NCBI GenBank assembly: GCA_036273675.1
Contig: DASUHD010000123.1
Span: forward strand, 1 to 64,000
Direction: 5' to 3'
Source: DAHUXT01 sp036273675
GTDB lineage: Bacteria; Chloroflexota; Ktedonobacteria; Ktedonobacterales; JADMIN01
DNA: 64,000 bases
Below are positions 51,510-61,076 of this stretch, one piece after another. Under the pieces are notes generated by a model, which worked only from the letters and a program-made list of their open reading frames with translations, was not told the origin of the DNA and ran no database searches. Position 1 is the first letter of the stretch. The number at the start of each line of letters is the position of its first letter. The position numbers were made by a program, and so were the translations under genes.

Positions 51510-52736
51510 TCAGAGGGCAGTGGCAGCGGGAACCCGCTGCTCCACTCTGCCGCTCAGCGTGGCAAGCAATGCCTGGTATTCGGCGCGCACCTCTTCCCAG
51601 CGGTATGGCATGTAGTCCTCCGCTGCACGCTCGATAAGGGTTTGCTGCAACTCGCGGCTCTCGCTCAGCTCAACCATCGCATCGGCGAAAGCCTCGGGGC
51701 TGTTGGCGTCACAGAGCAGCAGCGAGCCAGGCCGGAACATCGAGCGAATGGCGACGGTATCAGACGCGATCATGGGGCGCTGCATCCACGCCTGCTCGTA
51801 GGCTTTGGTCGGCGAGACCAACTCGGCGAAGCCATCGAGACGGTAGGGGATGATGCCCGCGTCACCGTGCAGAATGAAATCGACGATGCGCTCCGAGGGG
51901 CAGGGATCGGTGAATGTAACGTGATCGGCGACACCAAGCGACTCCGCAAGTTTCAAGACCTCAGGCACGAATTCTCCTCGCCCCATGATGTCCAGCCGCA
52001 GACGTGGCGCTCGTGGCAGCGCCAGGGCAAGGGCGCGCACGGCGGTATCGAGCCCATTGCGCTCGGCAATAGTGCCGTAATACATGATGACGTATGGCCC
52101 ATCATAGCCAGGCGCCCACGACGGTGGAGGGCAACGGCGCGACGCGGGAAAGAGCCGTGGATCAGCGCTGTTGAGCACCAATGACAGTTTGTGAGACGGC
52201 ACGCCACGCATCTTCAACCGATCTTCAAACGGCCAGCCAACGGTAATGACATGGTTCGAGAAGGCTGTGGAAATGCGTTCCTGGATCGAGGCGAGATGGT
52301 AAAGCAATCGCCCTTTTCGGCCATTGGACTTAGCCGCCATAAGCTCCGGGCTGGGGTCCAACACATCCAATACCACTTTTGCGCCTAGAATACGAGGGAT
52401 CACCGCGGAGAAGACCAGGAAATCAGGCATGTTGTAGGCGATGATAACGTCATAGGGATGGCGAAGATGTTGCCAGGTCACTGCCCACCCAGCAAGGAGC
52501 GTGAACCACATCCAGCCGAGGATAGTGATGGGAAGCGGACGGCCAAACCCGCGGCTCAGTGGCACGCGATGCGTCGCGACGCCTTCACATACTTCGTACG
52601 GCGACTCGCCGCTGTCACGCAGGCAGATGACGTGCATCTCATAGCCAGCATCCACTGTTGCGGCAGCCATGCGCCGCATCGCGATATCAAATGGATAATA
52701 GTCATACGCTATAGCGCATACTCGAACTGGATTCAT
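51510..52736 (-). CDS. Glycosyltransferase family 4 protein
   Basis: A 408-residue GT-B glycosyltransferase for assembly of the repeat unit. The N-terminal Rossmann half begins VRVCAIAYDYYPFDIAMRR; the donor-binding half has VIMYYGTIAERNGLDTAVRAL and the E-x7-E-like region SPTKAYEQAWMQRPMIAS. A membrane-associated helix (ILGWMWFTLLAGWAV) lies in the N-terminal half. The ATG at 52736 has GGAGAGGA seven bases upstream. It may form one transcript with the acetyltransferase gene 33 bases downstream. Confidence 0.9.
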   Translation of the reverse strand: MNPVRVCAIAYDYYPFDIAMRRMAAATVDAGYEMHVICLRDSGESPYEVCEGVATHRVPLSRGFGRPLPITILGWMWFTLLAGWAVTWQHLRHPYDVIIAYNMPDFLVFSAVIPRILGAKVVLDVLDPSPELMAAKSNGRKGRLLYHLASIQERISTAFSNHVITVGWPFEDRLKMRGVPSHKLSLVLNSADPRLFPASRRCPPPSWAPGYDGPYVIMYYGTIAERNGLDTAVRALALALPRAPRLRLDIMGRGEFVPEVLKLAESLGVADHVTFTDPCPSERIVDFILHGDAGIIPYRLDGFAELVSPTKAYEQAWMQRPMIASDTVAIRSMFRPGSLLLCDANSPEAFADAMVELSESRELQQTLIERAAEDYMPYRWEEVRAEYQALLATLSGRVEQRVPAATAL

Positions 52737-52801
52737 GACGATATCCTCTCCCCCTGCCTCACATCCCCACTCGGCCAACATCCGCCGATGCGACTTAGCG
52801 G

Positions 52802-54037
52802 TCACGGCGCTACATCAGCCGGAATCTCTGCTGTTCTGCTCGTGCGGACCCACGACGCCGTATTCTTGCGCAGACGGCGCAGCACAAAGTAGATCCAGAG
52901 CTTTCTGGCCACATACGCGGGCGCATAGATCAGCGCGCGGTACACCCCGATTGGCGGCCGCAACAGGACGAACGCGGACGCCACATACGCAGCCAACATG
53001 ACTACCAGCGCCACTGCCAGAGTAATCTGTAATGGAGCTTGCAGAACGACCGCGGCAATCAGCAAGGCAACAGAGCCTCCGCCTAGCACAGAGAGAGGAG
53101 GCGTCAGCAACTCGGCAAGCGCGTCCATGCGCACCCAGCTGTGTTGGCGAATACCATCGCGAAGAAGTCCCCAGCCGATGCGACGCTGCCATGCGCTCGC
53201 ATCTGGGTTAAGCGTCTCCCACCGGATATCCTGCGTCCGAAGCTGACGTGACGTCGTTGGCATCACCGAGCGGACATCCGCGTCTGGCACGAAGAGCACC
53301 TTCTCACCGCTGGCGATAATCGATAGGTAGTACTGATAATCTTCCGACAAGCCGAATGCCTGCCAGGGATGGCGCATGAGCAGCTCATGGGTAAGACATA
53401 CGCCATTTCCGGTTAGGGTAGATGAGCCACCAAGCGTATTACGGCCGAGCGGTCGGATGTAATTCATCAGCGAGAGCGCCAGCCAGCGCAATGCGCTCAC
53501 AGGTGATTCGGCGGCGTTGAGAACAGCATTCTGCGATTGCAGCGCCACTGCCCCGCGCGCCAGCCCGCGCGCCAGCGCTTTGAGCAGTCCACGGTCGACT
53601 ATGGCGTCGGCATCGAGCACCACATAGGCGTCGTACTGAATGGCGCCGCCCATCAACAGGTTGAATGCCCACGATAATACAAAGCCCTTGCCACGGTTAT
53701 CGGCATCCGTGCGCTCATGGACGTGAACGCCAGCCTCACGCGCAATCTCGGCGGTACGATCAGTGCAGTTGTCAGCGATGACGTGTACGTCATATCCATC
53801 CGCGGGATAGTCGATCTGCGCCAGACTGCCGAGCATCGTTCCGATAAGCAATTCTTCATCGTGCGCGGGTACCACTATCGCGAAGCGGCTGGTCGGCGTT
53901 TTTCCATCTGGCGCATGTGGGCGACGAATCGTGCCGATGGTTGCGCCGACGGCAAGGGTTACCAGATAAAGCAGCGGAAGAGCAAGCAAGAGCTCTAGCG
54001 CAAGCAGCGCCCCGCGAGCAATCGGCAACACAATCAT
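52802..54037 (-). CDS. Glycosyltransferase family 2, membrane-bound
   Basis: A 411-residue processive-type GT2 enzyme. An N-terminal membrane helix is followed by the GT-A domain: FAIVVPAHDEELLIGTMLGSL, IADNCTDRTAEIAR, VVLDADAIVDRG (DxD), and GLSEDYQYYLSI (ED catalytic base). QxxRW is represented by RTQDIRWETL. C-terminal helices (VLGGGSVALLIAAVVLQAPL and further) anchor it in the membrane. The ATG at 54037 overlaps the upstream stop as ATGA and has AAGGGG eight bases upstream. Confidence 0.91.
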   Translation of the reverse strand: MIVLPIARGALLALELLLALPLLYLVTLAVGATIGTIRRPHAPDGKTPTSRFAIVVPAHDEELLIGTMLGSLAQIDYPADGYDVHVIADNCTDRTAEIAREAGVHVHERTDADNRGKGFVLSWAFNLLMGGAIQYDAYVVLDADAIVDRGLLKALARGLARGAVALQSQNAVLNAAESPVSALRWLALSLMNYIRPLGRNTLGGSSTLTGNGVCLTHELLMRHPWQAFGLSEDYQYYLSIIASGEKVLFVPDADVRSVMPTTSRQLRTQDIRWETLNPDASAWQRRIGWGLLRDGIRQHSWVRMDALAELLTPPLSVLGGGSVALLIAAVVLQAPLQITLAVALVVMLAAYVASAFVLLRPPIGVYRALIYAPAYVARKLWIYFVLRRLRKNTASWVRTSRTAEIPADVAP

Positions 54038-55236
54038 TGGCGCCACCCCTTCACTTCCACATCGTCAAGCGCTTTCAGCAATTGCTGGCCACAGTGCGCC
54101 CAACTATACTGCTCCTCGACTAGCGCACGACCAGCAGCGCCTAGACCTGCCCGGCGCGCGCTATCGCTGAGCAGGGCTACGATTGCCGCGGCAAAAGCGC
54201 GTGGCTCATCGGCAACTATAAGATCACGACCTGGAACGCAGTTGATTCCCTCGCAGCCCAAACTTGTCGAAACAATGGCCCGACGCAAGGAGAGCGCCTC
54301 CAAAATCTTCAGCCGTGTACCCGCGCCCGTCAGCAGCGGCACGATGGCAACCTGCGCCGTAGCGAGGTGCGGTTGCACGGTGGGTACGCTTCCTGTAACT
54401 GTAACCCCGGGCAGCGTACCCAGGCGGATAATCTCAGGCGGCGGGTTGCGTCCGACAAGATGCCATGTCGCCGCCGGGAAAGCGCTACGAACGAGCGGCC
54501 AACAGTGCTCGGCAAAGTAGAGCGCGCCCTGCACGTTTGGGTGGTAATCAAAGGACGCAGTGAAGATGACTCGCCCAGGCGCTTCGGTTACTGATTCGTC
54601 AGGGGTGAAGGCGTCGATGTCGACCCCATTCGGCACTACCTGAACATTCTTCTCGGGAAGCAGCGCGCGCAGCAGTCTTTGCTCACGTTCGCTGGTTACC
54701 AGCACGAGATCCGCGCGGCGACACCAGGCGATTTCTAGCGGTCGCAGACGGCGGTATTCGAGCCAGTTGAAGCCGCGTCTGGCGACGCCGTTAGCGTGCT
54801 GATAGCTTCGTCTGAGCAATTCGTGCTCGATATTGTGTTCGTCCAGAATAATGTGGATATGCGATGGCACCTGATAGCCTGCGACAAACAGCCCCTCAAA
54901 GATCACCGCGTCATACGCGTTATGCGCCAATTCTTCGTCCAGAGCCGCCTGCGCGCCCGGTACCGTGTGTGACTCCAGGTAAAATGAGCGCCCTCGCGCC
55001 AGCGCGCGTATCTGATCGAGCCGCCTGGAAACCGAGAGTGGCGCATCTACCTGGCGCACAGCACGTGTGTGTAGGGCCAAATGGGCCGCAGCGCTCTGCT
55101 CTCGCTCGTTCTTATCCACCAGTGCGAGCAATGAAACGTCATGCTTGCTCGCCATCGCTCGCAGCAGATGGTAATTGCGAATTCCAGCGCCCCAAGTGAG
55201 TTGCGGCAGAGATCGAGCAACGATAAGAATTTTCAT
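54034..55236 (-). CDS. Glycosyltransferase family 4 protein
   Basis: A 400-residue GT-B enzyme. The N terminus reads KILIVARSLPQLTWGAGIRNYHLLRAM. The C-terminal donor-binding domain has VVPNGVDIDAFTP, VIFTASFDYHPNVQGALYFAEHCWP, and the family 4 E-rich motif GTRLKILEALSLRRAIVST. It resembles the transferases found with exosortase or Wzy-type clusters. The ATG at 55236 overlaps the polymerase stop as ATGA, and its own stop overlaps the GT2 start, so three genes are translationally coupled. Confidence 0.91.
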   Translation of the reverse strand: MKILIVARSLPQLTWGAGIRNYHLLRAMASKHDVSLLALVDKNEREQSAAAHLALHTRAVRQVDAPLSVSRRLDQIRALARGRSFYLESHTVPGAQAALDEELAHNAYDAVIFEGLFVAGYQVPSHIHIILDEHNIEHELLRRSYQHANGVARRGFNWLEYRRLRPLEIAWCRRADLVLVTSEREQRLLRALLPEKNVQVVPNGVDIDAFTPDESVTEAPGRVIFTASFDYHPNVQGALYFAEHCWPLVRSAFPAATWHLVGRNPPPEIIRLGTLPGVTVTGSVPTVQPHLATAQVAIVPLLTGAGTRLKILEALSLRRAIVSTSLGCEGINCVPGRDLIVADEPRAFAAAIVALLSDSARRAGLGAAGRALVEEQYSWAHCGQQLLKALDDVEVKGWRQ

Positions 55237-56933
55237 GAATGCGTCCAATTCCATCCAAAAGTTTCATCTGCCACACGCGCAGCCATTGCCGAAATAGGCG
55301 CGGGAAGCGATAGCGGAACATCGAGTCGTGCGCGTGGGCGGGGTTTCGTATGTACGGTCGCGATCGCATCATTCAGGCGGTCGTCATGGCTCGATGGCTC
55401 CCCCATTGCCTTCCGATCGATGGCCGGCAACTTCATCAAAACACCCAGAGCGACACCAACATAGATCATGTTGCGATAGAAGAAGAACTGATAATCGCCG
55501 TACGCCAGAATGACCTCCATCATGACCATCGCGAGGGTGAATATCGCAAAAAACTGCAGTTGAGGAATCCTCAGCCTGCGAACAATCATGCAGCCCGCCA
55601 CAATCGCGGATCCAAAAAGGTACCACAGAGCGCCGAATCCCAGCGGACCCAGGCGCATCCAGACCCACAGGACGTTGTTATGCGGTATGTAGAGGTAGTA
55701 CGGATCCAGCTCGAGCACGTTCGGCAACGCCACTGGCTGTTGAAATGGCTTGCCGAAGCCAAGGCCCAGGATAGGGCTTTGCGACTCGGTGTATTTGAGA
55801 TCGTAATTCTCGACAATCCGGTACGCATTCGAGCTGGCATCGCGCTCATCTGAGGCGCTCGGATTGAAGACCGAGATCACAGCACGCGCGGGCTGACCGA
55901 GAGCGCCGCTCGACTTCTGGAAGGCAAGGACATACGCGCCACCAAACAACAAACAAATCGCAAGGACCGTGACGAGCGCACGGCGCGACGCCGGTTTCAC
56001 CAGAATAACCATCGTCCATGCGACCAGGATACCGAGTAGAAGCGCCACGTAGTCCGCTCGTCGATTGTTTGCCACCAGCGCCAGCAACAGACATGGCAAT
56101 GAGGCGATAATGGCGAAGAACAGCGCGCGCTGGAAGTGGTGAAGCAGCATCATGATCAAGAGGAGGAGCACCAACACAAAAAAGAAGGACTGTTCATGCG
56201 CCATGATCTCGTTGTGTCCCTCGATCTGGCCGCCAAGATACGTATAGACGATGAAGACACCCTGAACACCCTTGATCGCCGTGCCGATGACCGTGAGCCA
56301 GATGATGTTACGCACGTGCTTCACTTCAGACACGATATTGTAGGCGAGAATATATGAGACGAAGAAGTACCACCAGGGCCTGATCTCGAGTACGATGACC
56401 TTAAAAGATCCACCTGTCGCGAGACCGTGAAGGACACCAATTGCCAGGCAGACGAAGAAGAACAGGAATGGATAGAAGAGCCTGCCTCCATAGAGCGCGC
56501 GCCGACGGAAAAGTACCGCAGTGATCACCAGGACGAGCAGAATCGCCAGAATAAAGAACCCGATTGGACGCTCGGGCAGTCCCTGCAGATGCGAGGGCCA
56601 ATAGAAAATATTGACGTGATCTGTGCCAATCGGCGTCCCGGGAAGTGGCTCCTGCTCGACGACCACAGCACAGATTACAACGAGATACAGCCCCCAAACT
56701 GGCTTCCAAGGCACAAGCGCCAGCGCGACCAGCGCGGCCAATGCAGCCAATATCGTGCCGTAGCCCTGATCGGCCCCGACGAGAATCAACAGCGGGGTGA
56801 GCAGAAGGGTCACCACAAAAAGAAATATGAATGCTCTGGAACTCTTTTTGGTGACGGTATGCTCAAAGGTGGGAGCCGAAGGCGGTTCTGATGTGGGAAG
56901 CGTCTCGGCGGGGCGATTGAGTGTTGCTGTCAT
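55233..56933 (-). CDS. O-antigen ligase/polymerase family membrane protein (Wzy-like)
   Basis: A 566-residue integral membrane protein with about twelve helices, a cytoplasmic N-terminal tail and a ~65-residue hydrophilic C-terminal tail. The large extracytoplasmic loop carries ILGLGFGKPF and the Wzy_C/WaaL-type motif PHNNVLWVWMRLGPLG. These proteins join repeat units on undecaprenyl carriers into polymer (Wzy) or ligate them. Its place with Wzz, BY-kinase and a flippase favours polymerase. AGAGCGCC precedes the ATG, just after the small-protein gene stop. Confidence 0.9.
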   Translation of the reverse strand: MTATLNRPAETLPTSEPPSAPTFEHTVTKKSSRAFIFLFVVTLLLTPLLILVGADQGYGTILAALAALVALALVPWKPVWGLYLVVICAVVVEQEPLPGTPIGTDHVNIFYWPSHLQGLPERPIGFFILAILLVLVITAVLFRRRALYGGRLFYPFLFFFVCLAIGVLHGLATGGSFKVIVLEIRPWWYFFVSYILAYNIVSEVKHVRNIIWLTVIGTAIKGVQGVFIVYTYLGGQIEGHNEIMAHEQSFFFVLVLLLLIMMLLHHFQRALFFAIIASLPCLLLALVANNRRADYVALLLGILVAWTMVILVKPASRRALVTVLAICLLFGGAYVLAFQKSSGALGQPARAVISVFNPSASDERDASSNAYRIVENYDLKYTESQSPILGLGFGKPFQQPVALPNVLELDPYYLYIPHNNVLWVWMRLGPLGFGALWYLFGSAIVAGCMIVRRLRIPQLQFFAIFTLAMVMMEVILAYGDYQFFFYRNMIYVGVALGVLMKLPAIDRKAMGEPSSHDDRLNDAIATVHTKPRPRARLDVPLSLPAPISAMAARVADETFGWNWTHS

Positions 56934-56939
56934 GGCGCT

Positions 56940-57074
56940 CTATTGCCCCCGCATTAACAATACAATTCCGACAACGATGGCGCCCAACATCAGCAGACGC
57001 GTACGGCCCGAAAACCTGCGAGTGAAGCAGCCTATCACAAGAAAAGCCGCGAGCAGGCCTGCTGTTGTGACCAT
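56940..57074 (-). CDS. 44-residue two-helix membrane protein
   Basis: A small gene between the BY-kinase and the polymerase. It encodes two hydrophobic segments, AGLLAAFLVIGCF and LLMLGAIVVGIVLLM, joined by the basic turn TRRFSGRTR, and ends RGQ. A near-perfect Shine-Dalgarno AGGAGGG (57087-57081) overlaps the kinase stop codon and sits six bases before the ATG. The next gene starts seven bases after its stop. The strong initiation site and tight packing argue for a real gene. Function is unknown; it may help the kinase, Wzz or polymerase in the membrane. Confidence 0.7.
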   Translation of the reverse strand: MVTTAGLLAAFLVIGCFTRRFSGRTRLLMLGAIVVGIVLLMRGQ

Positions 57075-57085
57075 GCTCGTCCCTC

Positions 57086-57937
57086 CTAGAGCAGACTTTG
57101 CAGCCAGCGTGGCACCCGGGTGTGAACCTGGTTGAGGACGATGCCTTCAACGCGGAGATCCTTCAATTCTTCCGCTGCGCGTGTGACGAATGAGGCCGGT
57201 GTCGAGCCTGCGCGCACGACCAGGAACAGCGCCTCGGCCAGTCGTGCGGCCAGGACGCCATAATATGAGCCAAGCACTGATGGCAGATCGAGAATCATCA
57301 ACTCGTCTGGGTCGGCCAATCGCTCGCGCAGCTCAGGCCGCTGAAGCTCTGCAAGAGCGGTCATAGCATCTGGTCCGCCCAGACCTGCGGGAACAACCGT
57401 CAGATTCGGCATGAATTGGTGGCGGACATCAGCGCGATCGGTCGTTCCGCGCAGCCACTCGGAAAGCCCCGGCGACGCCGGCAGATGGAGGTCGCGGCTC
57501 AGCGTCGGGCGGTCCCAGTCACACTCGACCAGCAATACAGGCCGACGCGAACTGGTCGCCAGCGCATGGCTGGCCAGTAAGGCAGACAGTGTCTTACCTT
57601 CGCCAGCAACCGCGCTTGTGACTCCAATCGAATGCACGGGATACTGGTCCGAGAAGAACAGCGGCAAGCTCACGTGGAGAAACTCGGCCTGAAGGCGGGC
57701 GATTGAGCCGGACTCCCTATCGGAAAGTGGCCGCGGCTTTTTCGCAATCGACGAGGCGCTCTTAGGAGATAGCGAGCCATTCTTAGGGGATAGCGATGTG
57801 ATGAACCGTGATGTCACCGCTCGCGTTGGCATCGCAGGTCGTTCGTCTTCAGTGATCTTGTCACTCTCGATGACCACATCTCCCCTCGCGTGGCCATCCT
57901 GCCCCACTGCTTGATTCCGCGAATCAAAGGTTGTCAT
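57086..57937 (-). CDS. CpsD/CapB-family BY-type tyrosine kinase
   Basis: A 283-residue bacterial tyrosine kinase ATPase domain. Walker A is SAVAGEGKTLSA (residues ~108-119), Walker A' is LLVECDWDRPTL and Walker B is ELMILDLPS. The ~80-residue N-terminal part is disordered, with SLSPK repeated twice. The usual C-terminal tyrosine cluster is absent; the protein ends PRWLQSLL. With the Wzz-like protein 80 bases upstream it forms the split activator/kinase pair that controls polymer length and export in Gram-positive-type systems. Confidence 0.88.
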   Translation of the reverse strand: MTTFDSRNQAVGQDGHARGDVVIESDKITEDERPAMPTRAVTSRFITSLSPKNGSLSPKSASSIAKKPRPLSDRESGSIARLQAEFLHVSLPLFFSDQYPVHSIGVTSAVAGEGKTLSALLASHALATSSRRPVLLVECDWDRPTLSRDLHLPASPGLSEWLRGTTDRADVRHQFMPNLTVVPAGLGGPDAMTALAELQRPELRERLADPDELMILDLPSVLGSYYGVLAARLAEALFLVVRAGSTPASFVTRAAEELKDLRVEGIVLNQVHTRVPRWLQSLL

Positions 57938-58017
57938 TGTTCCTCCACCTTAAGCCAGCCGGTGTGATTCAAGAGTCCTGCGGCGCATACAACCCAAACC
58001 CAGAGCCGCGGACACAA

Positions 58018-59031
58018 CTACGCTCCCTTTCCTGTTATCAGTTTGCCGTCCGTGCGGGTAATCCATGTTGCCGACCGACGTGGGAGCTTTTGAATCTGAA
58101 TCAGCACAGGATAGTCCGTGATCGCTGGCATATCAGTAGACGAGTACACCGACTGGTCTAGCCGCACCAGGACGAGTAAATAACCAATCGCCGCAAATAA
58201 TCCGATGACCAGTCCGACAGCCCCACCAACAAGCAGCGACTTGACGCGTGACTCTGGCTGCGTAGGCACCGTCGGCGCGTCAACTTCGTGGAACAATCCC
58301 TGAGCCCCGGTGCTCAATTGGGCGAGTTGCTGGTTGAATGTGTTGAAGTTTGTCTGGACACTCTGCAACGTTGTACGCGCCTGTTCAGCCTGCGTAACAA
58401 GCGATTGGTATTGAGCATCACCAGGGGCAGTGGCGCCCGTGAGATTGTGGCTTTGGTAATAGTCGGATGCTGCCTTCGTAGCGATGTCCGCCTGCTGCTG
58501 TGCTACCTGGAGTTGCCCCTTGTAGCTAGCTACTATTTGTTGCCCTTCATGGGTCGCATAAAACGCGCCCTGCTCGCCATATTGATTGACAACCGCTTTC
58601 ACCACTTGCATCGCCACCACAGGATTTTTGTTCGAGTAAGTGATCACGAAAAGGTTGGCGTCAGACCCTGTCACCGAGACGTGAGTAGAAATCTCGGCAA
58701 AGAGGGCGTCATCCAAGCGCTGCTTATCCGACGATGGGATATTCATCTGCTTTGCGAGATCGGTAGCATCGGCGACCGCAAGATCAAAGCTTTCGGTTTG
58801 CAGGAATCCGGTCAATGCGGTCGCCTGTGTCATCGATGGCGTTGATTGCAGGTCAGCTTCTGGTCCGGTCGCGCCAATAACGGTGAATCGTGTGAGCGCA
58901 AACAGTCTGGCAGTTGCCTGATACGATCGCGGCAGAAAGAAAACGACGATGCCACTCACCAGGACAGGCAGCAGGAGAAGCGCGGCCAGCCTCATCTTAT
59001 TGCGGAAGAGAATCTCGAGAAATTTGGTCAT
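58018..59031 (-). CDS. Wzz/CapA-type chain length determinant protein
   Basis: A 337-residue polysaccharide co-polymerase. The N-terminal membrane helix (LAALLLLPVLVSGIVVFF) is followed by an extracytoplasmic region. That region has the Wzz fold near the start (RSYQATARLFAL) and coiled-coil helices (about 170-260, GQLQVAQQQADIATKAASDYY). The second helix (SLLVGGAVGLVIGLFAAIGYL) is preceded by a proline-rich VPTQPESRVKS segment, the Wzz signature. The short cytoplasmic tail (~50 residues) probably activates the BY-kinase downstream. GGAGG ten bases before the ATG supports the start. Confidence 0.9.
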   Translation of the reverse strand: MTKFLEILFRNKMRLAALLLLPVLVSGIVVFFLPRSYQATARLFALTRFTVIGATGPEADLQSTPSMTQATALTGFLQTESFDLAVADATDLAKQMNIPSSDKQRLDDALFAEISTHVSVTGSDANLFVITYSNKNPVVAMQVVKAVVNQYGEQGAFYATHEGQQIVASYKGQLQVAQQQADIATKAASDYYQSHNLTGATAPGDAQYQSLVTQAEQARTTLQSVQTNFNTFNQQLAQLSTGAQGLFHEVDAPTVPTQPESRVKSLLVGGAVGLVIGLFAAIGYLLVLVRLDQSVYSSTDMPAITDYPVLIQIQKLPRRSATWITRTDGKLITGKGA

Positions 59032-59780
59032 GCTACTCGTACCTCCGTTGGAGCATGGGCTGGCGATTTGCAGTCACATTCACGATCAGTGTAGCCCCTC
59101 AGCGCACATGTCTCGGTATGGCCGGGTGTATTTGAGGGGTGCATGGGCGGCGATGCGGGTGTACATCCAAACACGCCTGGCACACGACACTCAAATGTAG
59201 AAGGAATACGCATAGGCGCAGGCAGGGAAGCTCGAAGCTGGTGATGATTGCCTGGGTTGTCCATGAGACAGGGTCGATCAAGCTCAGGAAGTGCTCAATA
59301 GGTGGAATCTCACCATGCAAACGCTACAGTAACGACTGTTTGGAATCGTTGTTTATGATGACGAAGATAACTCAGCATTGGACACAGGCCCGCCGATAGT
59401 CTCAGACCGAACTGGCAGAGACCTCACGAACGTCCTCACAAACATGGCGAACCATCCGCTCTCCCGTGTCTGTATCCATGTTGTCTTGTTGAGCGACATT
59501 GCCAGAGCCATGAATACCAAACGAATACGTATCTGCACTGACAACATTCTAGCTGCACCAGTTCGTTACCACGATGAATATAGGCATCACCGCTCAGGCG
59601 CAGTACGCTGATTATCGAATATACGCAATTCGGAGACTGCATGCCCTCAACAATGGCAGCGTGAGCACTGTCTATGCCAACGTGGAGCGGTCGCGTACGG
59701 GGGTCGGGGACATTGCTGCACGCCAGGGCGCGCATTTGATGAGGTGGTTGAGGTAGGCGCGGTAGCTCGCGCGGTGGGAA
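59032..59780. other. Divergent intergenic region, 749 bases
   Basis: It lies between the wzz operon (minus) and the flavoprotein operon (plus). No gene is supported: the open frames are short, lack ribosome binding sites and have no family character. Base composition is more AT-rich than the genes. It likely holds the two promoters of the polysaccharide locus, but no good pair of boxes was identified. Confidence 0.5.
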
Positions 59781-61010
59781 ATGGAGCAGGCACAAGTGAA
59801 ACAGTATCCGGTCGCAATCATTGGCGCGGGTCCGTATGGCATTTCAATTGCAGCACATTTGCGAAATCGGGGCATTCCTACACTGGTATTTGGCAAGCCT
59901 ATGGCCTTCTGGGATCGCATGCCTAATGGGATGTTTCTGAAATCCGTCTGGTCAGCTTCGTCGATTGCCGATCCCCACGGGCTCTATACATTAGACCGCT
60001 ACGTTGCTGATACCGGATATCAACACCAGGAGCCCGTGCCGTTGCCAGACTTCGTCGAATACGGCCGCTGGGTGCAACGCAACACGGTTCCAGATGTTAA
60101 TCCAGCTTTTGTACAATCGCTCGCTCGCGACGGAGACCAGTTTCGGATTGAACTCGACGACGGCTGCAGCGCGCACGCCGGGTCGGTTGTCGTGGCGACC
60201 GGTATTCAATCGTTTGCCCATCTGCCAGCGTTCGCCCACGACCTGCCGCCCTCTCTGGCGTCACATACGCAGGATCATAAAGAGTTCAGCAAGTTCGTCG
60301 GCAAACGGGTCGCCATCCTGGGGCGCGGGCAGAGCGCCGTCCAGACAGCGGCGTTTCTCAGCGAGGCAGGCGCTTCACACGTAGAGGTGATCGCGCATGG
60401 GCCGATCATCTGGAGCCAGCGAATACTCTACGAAAAAGGTGGCCTGGTCCGACGAGTCTTCTACGCACCGTCCGATATTGGCCCTGCTGGACTTACCTGG
60501 GTCATCCATTTCGCATCCCTCTACTACATGTATCCCGAGGAGCTGCGCGCGAAGATTGACCGACGCGCCACCAAGCCAGCAGGCGCAAAATGGTTGCGAA
60601 ATCGTGTCGAAGGACATGTAGCGGTTACGGCCGGTGCGGAGGTGGCCAAAGCGCGTCCGCATGGTGACGAACTGGAACTGACGCTCACAGACGGCACAAC
60701 ACGGGTCGTGGATCATCTCTTTGCGGGAACAGGCTATCGACCCGATCTTGACCGTCTCACATTCATCGATCCAGGGATGCGCGAGCAGGTGCAACGCGCC
60801 GGGACAATGCCATTGCTCGATATGTCCTACCAGTCCAGCGTGCCTGGTCTGTTCTTTGTCGGCGCGATTGCGGCCCACAACTTCGGCCCGCTCACACGAT
60901 TTGTCGCTGGAACGGGCCTCGCGGCGCGCCATATTACACGCCGCTTGGCACGCGCTACCGCACAGGCAGAGTTTGACAAGTCAGAGAGCCTGACATCTAT
61001 CCGCGGTTGA
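59781..61010 (+). CDS. FAD-dependent NAD(P)-binding oxidoreductase
   Basis: A 409-residue flavoprotein of the pyridine-nucleotide/monooxygenase-like type. The FAD motif is VAIIGAGPYGISIAAHL (residues 8-24), the second dinucleotide motif is RVAILGRGQSAVQTAAFL near 175, and the ATG-type motif VVVATGIQSFAHLP lies between. LFAGTGYRPDLDRL near 310 and LFFVGAIAAHNFGP at the end complete the fold. It resembles flavin monooxygenases and lysine/ornithine hydroxylase-like proteins but lacks clear substrate motifs. It is first of a plus-strand group with the ATP-grasp and flippase genes, so it may modify a precursor or cap of the polymer; this is inference. Confidence 0.86.
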   Translation: MEQAQVKQYPVAIIGAGPYGISIAAHLRNRGIPTLVFGKPMAFWDRMPNGMFLKSVWSASSIADPHGLYTLDRYVADTGYQHQEPVPLPDFVEYGRWVQRNTVPDVNPAFVQSLARDGDQFRIELDDGCSAHAGSVVVATGIQSFAHLPAFAHDLPPSLASHTQDHKEFSKFVGKRVAILGRGQSAVQTAAFLSEAGASHVEVIAHGPIIWSQRILYEKGGLVRRVFYAPSDIGPAGLTWVIHFASLYYMYPEELRAKIDRRATKPAGAKWLRNRVEGHVAVTAGAEVAKARPHGDELELTLTDGTTRVVDHLFAGTGYRPDLDRLTFIDPGMREQVQRAGTMPLLDMSYQSSVPGLFFVGAIAAHNFGPLTRFVAGTGLAARHITRRLARATAQAEFDKSESLTSIRG

Positions 61011-61076
61011 GAGAGTGGGCGCTGGCGGGCGCGTCGAGTGAGCCTTGGATGTGTTGAGGTGGGGGAGAAGGCGACG

